Origin: Azospirillum sp. B21
GTDB taxonomy: Bacteria > Pseudomonadota > Alphaproteobacteria > Azospirillales > Azospirillaceae
Length of the DNA stretch: 64,000 bases
Reading direction: 5' to 3'
NCBI RefSeq assembly: GCF_008364825.1
Contig: NZ_VTTO01000016.1
Coordinates: 62,001 to 126,000 of the forward strand
The notes under the pieces were generated by a model. It ran no database searches. It was not told the DNA's origin and worked only from the letters and a program-made list of their open reading frames with translations. Positions 25,529 to 33,803 of the stretch are shown here, piece after piece; position 1 is the stretch's first letter, and each line of letters starts with the position of its first letter. The position numbers were made by a program, and so were the translations under genes.

Positions 25529-26128
25529 ATGGACTTTGCAAAAGTGCGCGGCGTTGCTGCGGGCCGGATGTCGGTGCGGAAAAACGGCGCGCTGGATCTC
25601 GCTCCGATCGGTTCTCCCATCGGGGCGGGTTCGATCGGTGCCGGGGCCATTGGAGCCGGACCCATTGGAGCCGGAATGGACATCGCCCACTCGGATCACA
25701 CCGGCGGCGCGTCGCCGCAGGCCATTGCCGACGTGATGCTGCAGATCGCCCACATCGCGGACAGCCTGGGCTATACCCACGGGCTGAAGCCGTCGCAGTG
25801 GACGGCGCTGCGCTATTTCGCCGGCGCCAACAACAGCCAGCGCACCGTGTCGGCCTTCGCCGATTTCCACGCCACCACGCGCGGTGCCGCCTCGCAGATG
25901 GTGGAAGTGCTGGTGGGCAAGGAGCTGCTGGTCCGCGTTCCGGTTCCGGAGGATCGCCGCGTCACCCAGCTGCATCCGACGCCCAAGGCGCTGGAGTTGC
26001 TGCGCCACGATCCGCTCAACGACTTCGCGGGCGTCATCGACACCCTGCCGCCCGAGGACCAGTACCGTCTGGCCGAGACGTTGACCAGCCTGCTGCGCGG
26101 CCTGCTGGAAAAGCGCCAGTCTGTGTGA
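25529..26128 (+). CDS. MarR-family regulator with N-terminal pentapeptide repeat
   Basis: Protein of 199 residues. The C-terminal two-thirds (about 65-190) is a MarR winged helix-turn-helix: LKPSQWTALRYFAG, a recognition region TRGAASQMVEVLVGKELLVR and the wing PVPEDRRVTQLHPT. The N-terminal part (about 27-50) is a tandem Ile-Gly-Ala-Gly pentapeptide array (PIGAG, SIGAG, AIGAG, PIGAG) encoded by 15-bp units. Such an extension is unusual for the family and should be flexible. The start is supported by GTGGAG 5 bases before ATG. The ligand and targets are unknown. Confidence 0.85.
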   Translation: MDFAKVRGVAAGRMSVRKNGALDLAPIGSPIGAGSIGAGAIGAGPIGAGMDIAHSDHTGGASPQAIADVMLQIAHIADSLGYTHGLKPSQWTALRYFAGANNSQRTVSAFADFHATTRGAASQMVEVLVGKELLVRVPVPEDRRVTQLHPTPKALELLRHDPLNDFAGVIDTLPPEDQYRLAETLTSLLRGLLEKRQSV

Positions 26129-26180
26129 TCCATCCGGTCTGATCGGTTCGGGGCGGCCAGCCACCCGGCCGCACCCATTC

Positions 26181-27164
26181 TCAGGGCTTGCGGCAGACGG
26201 CAACCGCGTCTTCGAGACCGCGCTGTTCCCGCTCGCTCAGGCGATTGGCGACGAAGCCTTCCCACAGCCCCTTCCGCGCCAACTCCGACTGCACGCACCG
26301 GCAGTTGGCGGTGCAGGTCGCCGACGCGACGCCGGCGCGCTCGCAGTTCGCAACGCAGGCGGCCTGGAAATCGCGCACCGCCGGCGCCTCCACCGGCAGG
26401 ATCTGCGCCGCCGCCCAGGCGATGGCGAACAGCAGCGGCTGGTGCAGCAGATAGACCGCAAGGCTGTGCCGTCCGGCCAGCGCCAGAATCCGCCCGGCGG
26501 CACCGCTCACCGCCACGCCCTCGCCGATCCCCGGCCATAGCCGTGCCAGCCCGATTCCCGTCAGCACGGCGCCGATCCAGGGCAGGACCGGCACGAAATC
26601 GTTGGAATCCGGCGCTACCGTGGTCAGCCCGATCCACCGCAGCCATGGGTTGTCGAAAATGGGGAAGGACAGCGAGATGCCGGCCAGCACCGCCGCCGCA
26701 GCCGCCATGAGGGTCAGCGCCGCCGGCAGGCGGACGAAGGCAAGGCCGACGACGCTCGCCAGCACGATGTGGTGCAGCACGCCGAAGAAGATCGGGCTGT
26801 CGGGGAACAGGGCGTAGGAGGCCGCCGACACCGCCGCGGCCCCGGCCGCCACCCGGCCCAGCCGGCGCAGGAAGCGTCCGGTGTCGAGCCCGTCGCGGGT
26901 CGCCAGCACCAGCCCGACGCCGGCAAGCAGCAGAAAGCTCGACAGGATCATCGTGCGGGCGGCGAGCCAGAGCGGATCGCCCAGCAGGTCGAAGCGGGCG
27001 AGACCGAAATAGGTGGCGTCCCAGCTGGCGTGATAGAGGGCCATGGCGACCAGCGCCAACCCACGCGCGACGTCGATTGCCGGGCGGCGCGATCCGCCCG
27101 CTTTGGATCCACCTGCCGTGCCCTGGGTTGAACCTTCCGCCGGCACACCGTCGACCGCACTCAT
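26181..27164 (-). CDS. DUF1624 membrane protein (heparan-glucosaminide acetyltransferase-like) with Cys-rich tail
   Basis: Integral membrane protein of 327 residues with about eight segments. It starts with the family signature RRPAIDVARGLALVAMALYH and continues with GVLHHIVLASVVGLAF and a final membrane segment HSLAVYLLHQPLLFAIAWAA. These belong to the DUF1624/acyltransferase-3-like group. After the last membrane span comes a soluble tail with five closely spaced cysteines (CVANCERAG..., CTANCRC). The ATG overlaps the DUF429 gene stop as ATGA. The substrate is unknown. Confidence 0.85.
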   Translation of the reverse strand: MSAVDGVPAEGSTQGTAGGSKAGGSRRPAIDVARGLALVAMALYHASWDATYFGLARFDLLGDPLWLAARTMILSSFLLLAGVGLVLATRDGLDTGRFLRRLGRVAAGAAAVSAASYALFPDSPIFFGVLHHIVLASVVGLAFVRLPAALTLMAAAAAVLAGISLSFPIFDNPWLRWIGLTTVAPDSNDFVPVLPWIGAVLTGIGLARLWPGIGEGVAVSGAAGRILALAGRHSLAVYLLHQPLLFAIAWAAAQILPVEAPAVRDFQAACVANCERAGVASATCTANCRCVQSELARKGLWEGFVANRLSEREQRGLEDAVAVCRKP

Positions 27165-28075
27165 GATCCCGTCATCCCCACGCCGAAAATCCATCCTTCC
27201 TGCCGCCGCGCCGTTCCGTCCAGCCCCGGAGGCGTCCAGGCCCGCGGGATGCCGGCGAGCCGGCGCAGGCCGGCGGCCGACACCAGCGCGTCGCTGTCAT
27301 GGTCGCTGATGATGCCGGTCCGCTCCAGCGGACGCGATCCCAGCCGGCGCAATGCCTCGTCCAACTCGGCGGCGTCGCGGATCTTGCGCTGGCCGAAGCC
27401 GGTGTGTTTCAGGAACAGGCGCGGGTAGATCTCCACCATCACGCTGCCGTCCGGCGCCGGGTCCTCGAAGGGCCAGACCGCCAGCCGTCCGGGCAATGCC
27501 GCGCGCAGGGCGCGCAGCACACGCATGCCGGCGAGCGCGCCCTTGCCGACCTGACGCGAGCCGATCAGCTTGTAGGGGCTTTGCGGATGGCCGAGCCCGT
27601 CGGCGCGGCAGGCCCATTCGGTCGCCCGGTGCGGGTCCTCGTACCAATCCGGCTGCGGGCCGCCATGCCAGAAGCCGGCGCCATGCAGCGGGTGGACGGC
27701 GAAAGGGCCGCCGCCGAAATCGGGCTCGCCGGCACAGACCTCCTCCACCGCGTCCCACAGGTCGAAGGCGGAAGCTTCCCGGCCGGGAAAGCCGCGCGCA
27801 GCCACTGAAAAGGGCAGGGAGAAGGCGCAGTCGATGCCGACCAATGCCGGTTCGCGCGCCAGTTCTGTTCGCAGCCAGTCGAACAGAGCCGTCCGCGACC
27901 ACCAGCCGCCGGGGCCGTCCACCAGGACGGGGGCCGAATCGCCGTCCCGGCACTCCGCCACTGCGATGCCGGCATAGCGCTTGCCGCGGGCGCCGGACCA
28001 GTCGATGGCGATGAAGCGGGGGAATGCCGGTGCCGCCGATGAATAGGCCATCATGCCAGCCATCATGCCGGACAC
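27161..28075 (-). CDS. DUF429 family protein (RNase H-like fold)
   Basis: Protein of 304 residues. FIAIDWSGARGKRYAGIAV near residue 21 and the Asp-containing DHDSDALVSAAGLRRLAG near residue 255 are the conserved acidic ends of the DUF429 RNase H-like domain. Nuclease activity is a prediction for the family, not shown. Several ATG codons occur at the start (MSGMMAGMM); the first is used here. It overlaps the DUF1624 gene by 4 bases, so the two are co-translated, with no known functional link. Confidence 0.8.
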   Translation of the reverse strand: MSGMMAGMMAYSSAAPAFPRFIAIDWSGARGKRYAGIAVAECRDGDSAPVLVDGPGGWWSRTALFDWLRTELAREPALVGIDCAFSLPFSVAARGFPGREASAFDLWDAVEEVCAGEPDFGGGPFAVHPLHGAGFWHGGPQPDWYEDPHRATEWACRADGLGHPQSPYKLIGSRQVGKGALAGMRVLRALRAALPGRLAVWPFEDPAPDGSVMVEIYPRLFLKHTGFGQRKIRDAAELDEALRRLGSRPLERTGIISDHDSDALVSAAGLRRLAGIPRAWTPPGLDGTARRQEGWIFGVGMTGS

Positions 28076-28087
28076 CGGCCGTGTCGG

Positions 28088-28972
28088 TCAGGGGGCGGGG
28101 GCGCGTTCCGCCGTTGCCGCTTCCCGGCCCTGGTCATCCGCCGCATCGTCGGAGTGGAGAAAGTCGGCCAACAACCGGTTGACCGCTTCGGGTTCCTCAT
28201 GCTGCACCCAGTGGGAAGCCTGCGTCAGGTGTTCAACCTGCACTGTATCGCACAGAGCCGCCGCCTCCTCCGCCAAACTTCGATCCAGGAAAGCGTCGCG
28301 GTCGCCCCAGACGATCAGCGTCGGCCTCCGGACGCGCGCCGTCGGCAGGGGCGGGCGGAGCCGCAAGGCGCGGTACCAGTTGATCATCCCCGTCGGCGCG
28401 CCGGGTTGCTGCCAAGCCTGCCGGTAGCCGGCGAGATCGTCGTGGCTGAAGGTGCCGGGTCGGCTGGTGGCCAGCAGCGACCGTTCGGCCATGCGGAATC
28501 CGTTGGCGCGCATCAGCCGTTCCGGCAGGCCGGGCAATTGGAAGAAGCCGACATACCAGCTTTTCAGCATCTGTCCGGGGTGCCGCATCATGTGGCTGCG
28601 CAAGGTCGCCGGATGCGGGGCGTTGAGGATGGCCAGCCGCTCGATCCGGTCGGGATGGGTCAGCGCCAGCCACCACGCGACGATCCCGCCCCAGTCATGG
28701 CCGACGACGGAAAAGCGCGAACGCCCGGCATCGTCGGCGAGGCGCAGGATATCCTCCGCCAGCCGGTCGATGCGGTAATCGGCGATCCGCGGCGGCTTGT
28801 CGCTGAGATTGTAGCCGCGCTGGTCCGGCACCATCATGCGGAAACCGGTGTCCGCCAGCGGCCCGACCTGCCGGCGCCAGGACCGGCCGTATTCGGGAAA
28901 GCCATGCAGCAGGATCACCAGGGGACCGTCGTCGGGACCTGCCGTGGTGCAGTGCAGCCGAACCTGGGCCAT
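28088..28972 (-). CDS. Alpha/beta-fold hydrolase, epoxide hydrolase type
   Basis: Soluble hydrolase of 294 residues. It has the oxyanion motif HGFPEYGRSW near residue 23, the nucleophile elbow GHDWGG near residue 90 with Asp as nucleophile, the acid in WGDRDAF near residue 220 and the catalytic His in ASHWVQHEEP near residue 252. An Asp nucleophile with HGFPE favours epoxide hydrolase or haloalkane dehalogenase-like chemistry over an esterase. Start at 28972 has GGGGGAAAG upstream. The C-terminal tail is acidic then Ala-rich. Confidence 0.88.
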   Translation of the reverse strand: MAQVRLHCTTAGPDDGPLVILLHGFPEYGRSWRRQVGPLADTGFRMMVPDQRGYNLSDKPPRIADYRIDRLAEDILRLADDAGRSRFSVVGHDWGGIVAWWLALTHPDRIERLAILNAPHPATLRSHMMRHPGQMLKSWYVGFFQLPGLPERLMRANGFRMAERSLLATSRPGTFSHDDLAGYRQAWQQPGAPTGMINWYRALRLRPPLPTARVRRPTLIVWGDRDAFLDRSLAEEAAALCDTVQVEHLTQASHWVQHEEPEAVNRLLADFLHSDDAADDQGREAATAERAPAP

Positions 28973-29085
28973 CGTAGCTTTCCCCCGTCGTTGAAGCCTC
29001 CCGAACCGGGACTTCAAACAGGGGGCGGAGCGATCCGTCGCGACCCAAACGCTGCGGCCGTCATCGTCACAAGGGGTGGAAGCGC

Positions 29086-29721
29086 TCAGACGGTAACGGA
29101 GACGAGCCCGCCCGGCGACCCGCCATAGCTGCCGCCCGCCGCGACGGGCGTGAAGCTGCTGACAGCCGGCGCCGCACCGGTGGAAACGCTGGATGAGACA
29201 CTGGGGGATGCAGCCGATCCGCTGCTGCCGGTGGCGCTGGCGAAGGATATGCCCAGCGACGTACCGCCCGATCCGGTCCCGACGGCGCTTGGGGGCGTTG
29301 CGGAGCCTGCCCCCGATGCCGTCCCGGCCGTTCCGTCGGTGGAACCGGCAGCCCTATCGGCCTTGCCGTCGTTTGCCGTCTGCGTCCCGGCGGATTTCCT
29401 CTGGTCGTCCTGCGCAAGACGGTCGGCGGCGCGGCGGTATTCCTCGACGACGCGCTGGGACGGGATCTGGTCCTGGGTTTCGCCGGTATCGAAGTCGCGG
29501 AAATAGAGCACCGCGACCCGTGCGCCCTGATCGTAGCGCAGATAGGGGCTGATATAGCCGGGGCCGGAGGACTTCCCCGCTTCCGTCCCGGTGGCAGTAC
29601 CATCGGTCTGGGTGGGGGAGGGTCGGACAGAGGCTGCCGAAGAGGCGGCGACGCCGCCCTCCGTCGGCTGGAAGGCCGTCGGGCGGACTGCTGTCGTGCT
29701 GGAAACGCCACGGATCTCCAT
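29086..29721 (-). CDS. Low-complexity protein with FlaG-like segment
   Basis: Protein of 211 residues. A short ordered region (about 52-95: ISPYLRYDQGARVAVLYFRD, then TGETQDQIPSQRVVEEYRR) has the beta-strand and QIPS pattern of FlaG-type flagellar proteins. The rest is Ser/Thr/Gly/Ala-rich and likely disordered, ending in VSVTV. GGGAGG precedes the start. The preceding gene on this strand encodes a similar polar protein ending in LNITV. A flagellar role is inference from the FlaG-like core only. Confidence 0.65.
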   Translation of the reverse strand: MEIRGVSSTTAVRPTAFQPTEGGVAASSAASVRPSPTQTDGTATGTEAGKSSGPGYISPYLRYDQGARVAVLYFRDFDTGETQDQIPSQRVVEEYRRAADRLAQDDQRKSAGTQTANDGKADRAAGSTDGTAGTASGAGSATPPSAVGTGSGGTSLGISFASATGSSGSAASPSVSSSVSTGAAPAVSSFTPVAAGGSYGGSPGGLVSVTV

Positions 29722-29818
29722 CGGTGCCTCCCGCGTCTGTTGTCCGCTGACTGGAGCGGGCCGTTGCCGGGCGCCCCGTTTCACTCCCCTGCCGTTCCGG
29801 CCGTGCGACAGGTGCCGA

Positions 29819-30049
29819 TCAGACCGTGATGTTCAGGGTCTGGCCGCGGGTCGGGGTGGTGTTGCCGCCGCCGGAACCGGACTGGACGCTCTGCGCCTCC
29901 TGCTGGCGGCGGGTGCGTTCGTCCTGGTCTTCCTGTGCGGATTCGACCGGCGAGGTGGACCGCTGCGCCGCGGCCGGACCGCTGCTGAGCGGGGTGACGT
30001 AGGGCTGCTGCTGATAGCCGCCGATACCGCCGATGCTGCTCACGCCCAT
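29819..30049 (-). CDS. Small polar hypothetical protein
   Basis: Protein of 76 residues, beginning MGVSSIGGIGGYQQQPYVTP and ending in LNITV, with an acidic/Gln-rich middle (ESAQEDQDERTRRQQEAQ). GGAGG is 7 bases before ATG. The shared architecture and hydrophobic -ITV/-VTV terminus with the downstream 211-residue protein suggests the two are related in function. No family recognised. The 210 bases upstream hold no clear gene. Confidence 0.55.
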   Translation of the reverse strand: MGVSSIGGIGGYQQQPYVTPLSSGPAAAQRSTSPVESAQEDQDERTRRQQEAQSVQSGSGGGNTTPTRGQTLNITV

Positions 30050-30259
30050 GATGGTTCCTCCGGTCGCTGGTGCGACGCTTCTTGGACCAGCCGGCGAACA
30101 GGTCTTGGCTTCGGTCATCCGACCGGTGGCGTCGAGGCCCGGCTGCACCCCGAACTAGGCAAATTTTGCCTGATCGAAAGGGTTAGCGCCAGCGAAATCG
30201 ACTCGTTGAACGACCATCGGCGGGAATGTCAACGAACAAAGTGCCTTAAGGGGCGAGCG

Positions 30260-31252
30260 TCACAACTCTTTTTCCATGGGATGTTCCAACTCGGCAACCG
30301 CGATGGCGGGCTCCGGCGACGATTCGGCATTGCGCCACAGCGCGGCCTCCACCGCGAGCGTCCAGAAGCTTTCCGCCGCCTTGCTCTGGCGCGCGCGGGG
30401 ACGGACCAGCCGGATCTGCACCGGCACGGTCCAGCGTGCGTCGCCGGCAGGCACGCCTGCCCGAACCAGGGTTCCGCGGGCCAGATCCTCGGCGATCAGG
30501 CTTTCCGGCAGCCATGCCACCCCGCGCCCGTCGCGCGCCAGCGTGCGCAGAACCGCCGCGAGATGAGAGGTGAAGACGGTGTCGAGCGCGCCCGGCAACG
30601 GCTGCACCGCCCGCACCGCCTCCAGGATGCGGCCCATGCCGGACTCGCGGCTGTAGGACAGGTGCGGCAGCGCCGCGGTTTCTCGGTCGGACAGCAGATG
30701 GCGGGGCCGCCCGTCGGCGTCCGGGGCGGTCACCGCCAGCAGCCGGTCGCTGCCGATGACGATGGAGCGGAAGGACTCCGCATCGAGACGGCCGGCCGCC
30801 GCCGGGTGGGCGTGGCACAGCAGGAACTGCGCTTGGCCTGCCAGCATCAGCCTCTCGCAGGCCTCCATGCTGTCCGACGACAGGGTGATGGCGCCCAGCC
30901 GCGCGCGGGCTTCCAGTGCCCGCAGCCATGACGGGAAGAAGGTCAGCGACAGCGCGTGGGTGGCGGCGAAGCGCAGGGTCGCGGCCTCCGACTGAGCAGC
31001 GAGCCGGGCCTCTTCGCGACCCTGCAGCAGGCGGCGCACCGTTTCGTCGGCGAAAGGGCGGAAGCGGCGCCCGGCCTCCGTCAGGGTCACCGGCTGGCCG
31101 CTGCGGTCGAACAGCGGGGTGCCGGCCCAATCCTCCAGCGCGCGGATGCGGCGGCTGAAGGCCGGCTGGGTCAGGTGGCGCGCGTCGGCGGCGCGGGAGA
31201 AGTTGCCGCAATCCACCAGCGCCAGGAAATCGTCGAGCCAGGAGAGTTCCAT
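30260..31252 (-). CDS. LysR-family transcriptional regulator
   Basis: Regulator of 330 residues with N-terminal helix-turn-helix (FSRAADARHLTQPAFSRRIR near residue 18) and a C-terminal periplasmic-binding-like effector domain (about 90-305). It is divergent from the tartrate dehydratase-like gene, with a 215-base shared region, the classical arrangement for a LysR protein controlling its neighbour. A 14-bp GC-rich hairpin (31306-31338) lies in that region. Confidence 0.92.
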   Translation of the reverse strand: MELSWLDDFLALVDCGNFSRAADARHLTQPAFSRRIRALEDWAGTPLFDRSGQPVTLTEAGRRFRPFADETVRRLLQGREEARLAAQSEAATLRFAATHALSLTFFPSWLRALEARARLGAITLSSDSMEACERLMLAGQAQFLLCHAHPAAAGRLDAESFRSIVIGSDRLLAVTAPDADGRPRHLLSDRETAALPHLSYSRESGMGRILEAVRAVQPLPGALDTVFTSHLAAVLRTLARDGRGVAWLPESLIAEDLARGTLVRAGVPAGDARWTVPVQIRLVRPRARQSKAAESFWTLAVEAALWRNAESSPEPAIAVAELEHPMEKEL

Positions 31253-31305
31253 CGCCCAATCTTCGTCACGTCTGCCGGGCCGGGATCCCTACGGGGCAAC
31301 CACTC

Positions 31306-31338
31306 AAAGCCCCTCTCCCGCAAGGGGAGAGGGGCTTT
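31306..31338. repeat. GC-rich hairpin in the LysR/tarD divergent region
   Basis: AAAGCCCCTCTCCC / GGGAGAGGGGCTTT, a 14-bp perfect stem with short loop. It has the core of the CCCTCTCCC repeat family but sits between divergent promoters, where a terminator is not expected. It could insulate the two promoters. Confidence 0.7.
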
Positions 31339-31467
31339 GTATGGTTCCCTCCGCCACCCCATGCCGAACCCGCATGATGCGTTCCGGCCTTGGCATTGGC
31401 CCGGTGGCCCGCACCATCCCTACAGTGCCGGCACGAAACGCGCCACCACGCTGCAAGAGGAACCGCC

Positions 31468-32640
31468 ATGCGCATCGTCGAAATCCGCGAGCAGACCGCC
31501 GGCATCAAGTCCGACATCGCCAACGCCTTCATCGATTTCAGCCAGATGACCTGCAGCGTGGTGGCGGTCGTCACCGACGTGGTGCGCGACGGCAAGCCGG
31601 TGATCGGCTATGGCTTCAACTCCAACGGCCGCTATGCCGCGGGCGGACTGCTGCGCGAGCGCTTCATTCCCCGGCTGATGAGCGCCGCTCCCGACAGCCT
31701 GCTGGACGACACGGGCGAAAACCTGGACCCGTTCCGCATCTGGGCGCGGCTGATGACCAACGAGAAGCCGGGCGGCCATGGTGAGCGCTCCGTCGCCGTC
31801 GGCACCATCGACATGGCGGTGTGGGATGCCGTGGCGAAGATCGCCGGCGTTCCGCTCTACCGCCTGCTGGCCGACCGCTTCCGCGGCGGGGTGGCCGACG
31901 ACAGCGTGTGGGTCTATGCGGCCGGCGGCTATTACTATCCCGGCAAGGATGTGAAGGCGCTGCAGGACGAGATGCGCAGCTACCGCGACCGCGGCTACAA
32001 GGTCGTGAAGATGAAGATCGGCGGCGCCTCGCTGGAAGAGGATCTGCGCCGGATCGACGCGGTGCTGGAGGTCGTGGGATCGGGCGAGAACCTGTGCGTC
32101 GACGCCAACGGCCGCTTCGACCTCGATACCGCAGTCGCGTACGCGGAGGCGCTGAAGCCCTACGGCCTGTTCTGGTATGAGGAGGCCGGCGATCCGCTGG
32201 ACTATGCGCTGCAAGCCGAACTCGCCACCCACTACGACCGCCCGATGGCGACCGGCGAGAACCTGTTCTCCCACCAGGACGCCCGCAACCTGATCCGTCA
32301 TGGCGGCATGCGGGCCGACCGCGACTGGCTGCAGTTCGACTGCGCGTTGAGCTATGGGCTGGTGGAGTATATGCGCACGCTGGACATGCTGAAGGAGAAC
32401 GGCTGGTCGAGCCGCCGCGTGGTCCCGCACGGCGGGCACCAGATGTCGCTGAACATCGCCGCCGGCCTGCATCTGGGCGGCAACGAATCCTACCCCGACG
32501 TCTTCAAGCCCTTCTGCGGCTTCGCCGACGGCATCGCCGTGGAGGACGGCCGGGTGCGCCTGCCCGACCTGCCCGGCATCGGGTTCGAGGCCAAGTCGGA
32601 GCTGTTCGCGACCATGAGCGGCCTGCTGGAAACCCGATGA
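31468..32640 (+). CDS. tarD: D(-)-tartrate dehydratase-like enolase-superfamily enzyme
   Basis: Member of the mandelate racemase branch of the enolase superfamily, 390 residues. The predicted reaction is dehydration of D-tartrate to oxaloacetate with Mg2+. Visible residues: the base in VVKMKIGG (Lys183), metal ligands Asp212 (VDANGRFD), Glu238 (WYEEAGD) and Glu264 (ATGENL), and the catalytic His321 (PHGGHQM). These line up, one position earlier, with my recollection of the Bradyrhizobium TarD active site (Lys184, Asp213, Glu239, Glu265, His322). AGAGGA precedes ATG 31468. The divergent LysR gene is the likely regulator. A related sugar-acid dehydratase remains possible. Confidence 0.78.
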   Translation: MRIVEIREQTAGIKSDIANAFIDFSQMTCSVVAVVTDVVRDGKPVIGYGFNSNGRYAAGGLLRERFIPRLMSAAPDSLLDDTGENLDPFRIWARLMTNEKPGGHGERSVAVGTIDMAVWDAVAKIAGVPLYRLLADRFRGGVADDSVWVYAAGGYYYPGKDVKALQDEMRSYRDRGYKVVKMKIGGASLEEDLRRIDAVLEVVGSGENLCVDANGRFDLDTAVAYAEALKPYGLFWYEEAGDPLDYALQAELATHYDRPMATGENLFSHQDARNLIRHGGMRADRDWLQFDCALSYGLVEYMRTLDMLKENGWSSRRVVPHGGHQMSLNIAAGLHLGGNESYPDVFKPFCGFADGIAVEDGRVRLPDLPGIGFEAKSELFATMSGLLETR

Positions 32641-32755
32641 AAATGGTCGGGTATGGGCTCCAAACCTGTCCGTATGGGAGACGGAGCAGCGGCAGTCGAA
32701 TCGTCCATTGACCCAGCGCCCTGCTGTGTCAATCTATTGGTGGTCGCAACGTTTC

Positions 32756-32771
32756 AGAAAGGAGGTGATCC
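32756..32771 (+). promoter_or_regulatory. Exceptionally long Shine-Dalgarno sequence
   Basis: AGAAAGGAGGTGATCC is complementary to essentially the whole 3' end of alphaproteobacterial 16S rRNA (CACCTCCTTTCT core). The GGAGG core is 7 bases from ATG 32773. This fixes the start of the small exported peptide gene. Confidence 0.75.
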
Positions 32772-32772
32772 A

Positions 32773-32952
32773 ATGTCTCATGGAGCCAGTCCGGTTGTCG
32801 CCGCATTGTTCGGTCTCGCCGCACTCCTGACGGCGGGGATCGCCAACGCGGAGTGTTCGTCCAGCCACAGCGCGAGCGCGTCGCCGCCGCCGGCCTCCGG
32901 CACCGTCGGATCGGTCGGAACCCCGGCGCCCAGCAGCACGCGCGGCGGGTGA
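32773..32952 (+). CDS. Small exported Ser/Pro-rich peptide
   Basis: Protein of 59 residues with a good signal peptide (ASPVVAALFGLAALLTAG, cleavage after ANA) and a mature part of about 34 residues, rich in Ser, Pro and Gly with a single Cys. A near-perfect, extra-long ribosome-binding site precedes it and a strong terminator follows, so it looks like an independently and highly translated message. No family recognised. Confidence 0.65.
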   Translation: MSHGASPVVAALFGLAALLTAGIANAECSSSHSASASPPPASGTVGSVGTPAPSSTRGG

Positions 32953-32990
32953 TCGCCGGACGCTGACGACCAGGAACGTCCATGCTTTGG

Positions 32991-33026
32991 AACGGGCCGC
33001 CCCTCACCGGGCGGCCCGTTTCTTTT
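32991..33026 (+). terminator. Rho-independent terminator after the exported peptide gene
   Basis: Stem AACGGGCCGCCC / GGGCGGCCCGTT, 12 bp perfect, loop CTCACC, followed by TCTTTT. Plus-strand orientation. Confidence 0.9.
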
Positions 33027-33203
33027 GTGCCGTATGGTCTGCGGTTACACGGTTGTGGGGCGAACTTTCCGAAAAATGCCACAGAGGTGAATGTTTATTG
33101 CTTTTCCACTTGATGGAAGCCCCTATATTGAAATTTTTACCATTCTCCCGCCACCATCGCGCGTGAAACCCCGATATGGGTTCGGGGCGTGTTGGAGGGC
33201 ACA

Positions 33204-33758
33204 ATGGATCATTCGACCGGTCATCACCATGGCTGCTGCCAGGGCGAACACAGCTCGCGCCGCGGGTTCCTGAAGCTGGCGACGCTGGGTGCCGGCGTGA
33301 CTCTGATGGCGCCGATGATGATGAGCCGCCCGGCCCAGGCCGGCAGCGTCGACACGCTTCTGCTGTCCTGCATGGATTATCGCCTGATGGGGCATGTCGC
33401 CGGCTACATGAACGCCCGCAACATGCAGGCGAACTACGACCACGTCATTCTGGCCGGCGCCAGCCTGGGCGCCCTGACCGACAAGAAGCCGGCCTGGGGC
33501 GAGGCGTTCTGGGACCATGTCGCAGTCGCCAAGGAGTTGCACCACATCAAGCGCGTGATCGTCATGGATCACCGCGACTGCGGCGCCTACAGGGTCTTCC
33601 TCGGCATGGACGTGGCGTCCGATCCGGCCAAGGAGACCGAGGTGCACGGCCAGTACCTGACCAAGCTGAAGGCGATGGTCAAGGAACGCCACCCCGACCT
33701 CGAGGTCGAACTGCTTCTGATGGGCCTGGACGGTACGGTCGAGAAGCTGGCGGCGTAG
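33204..33758 (+). CDS. Tat-exported carbonic anhydrase-like protein
   Basis: Protein of 184 residues. An N-terminal metal-binding-looking stretch (HHHGCC at 7-12) precedes a twin-arginine signal SRRGFLKLA (18-26) and a hydrophobic core, so the folded protein is exported. The mature part has the beta-carbonic anhydrase zinc pattern: Cys56-x-Asp58-x-Arg60 (CMDYR) and His123-x2-Cys126 (DHRDCGAY). It is shorter than most beta-class enzymes, so carbonic anhydrase activity is probable but not certain. GGAGG precedes ATG 33204. Confidence 0.8.
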   Translation: MDHSTGHHHGCCQGEHSSRRGFLKLATLGAGVTLMAPMMMSRPAQAGSVDTLLLSCMDYRLMGHVAGYMNARNMQANYDHVILAGASLGALTDKKPAWGEAFWDHVAVAKELHHIKRVIVMDHRDCGAYRVFLGMDVASDPAKETEVHGQYLTKLKAMVKERHPDLEVELLLMGLDGTVEKLAA

Positions 33759-33761
33759 GGG

Positions 33762-33799
33762 AAAAGGACCCTCTCCCCAGGGCGGGAGAGGGTCCTTTT
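33762..33799. terminator. Bidirectional terminator between carbonic anhydrase-like gene and nadC
   Basis: AAAAGGACCCTCTCCC / GGGAGAGGGTCCTTTT, 16-bp perfect stem with A-run on one side and T-run on the other, in a 45-base gap between convergent genes. It works in both directions. Confidence 0.92.
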
Positions 33800-33803
33800 C
33801 AAG

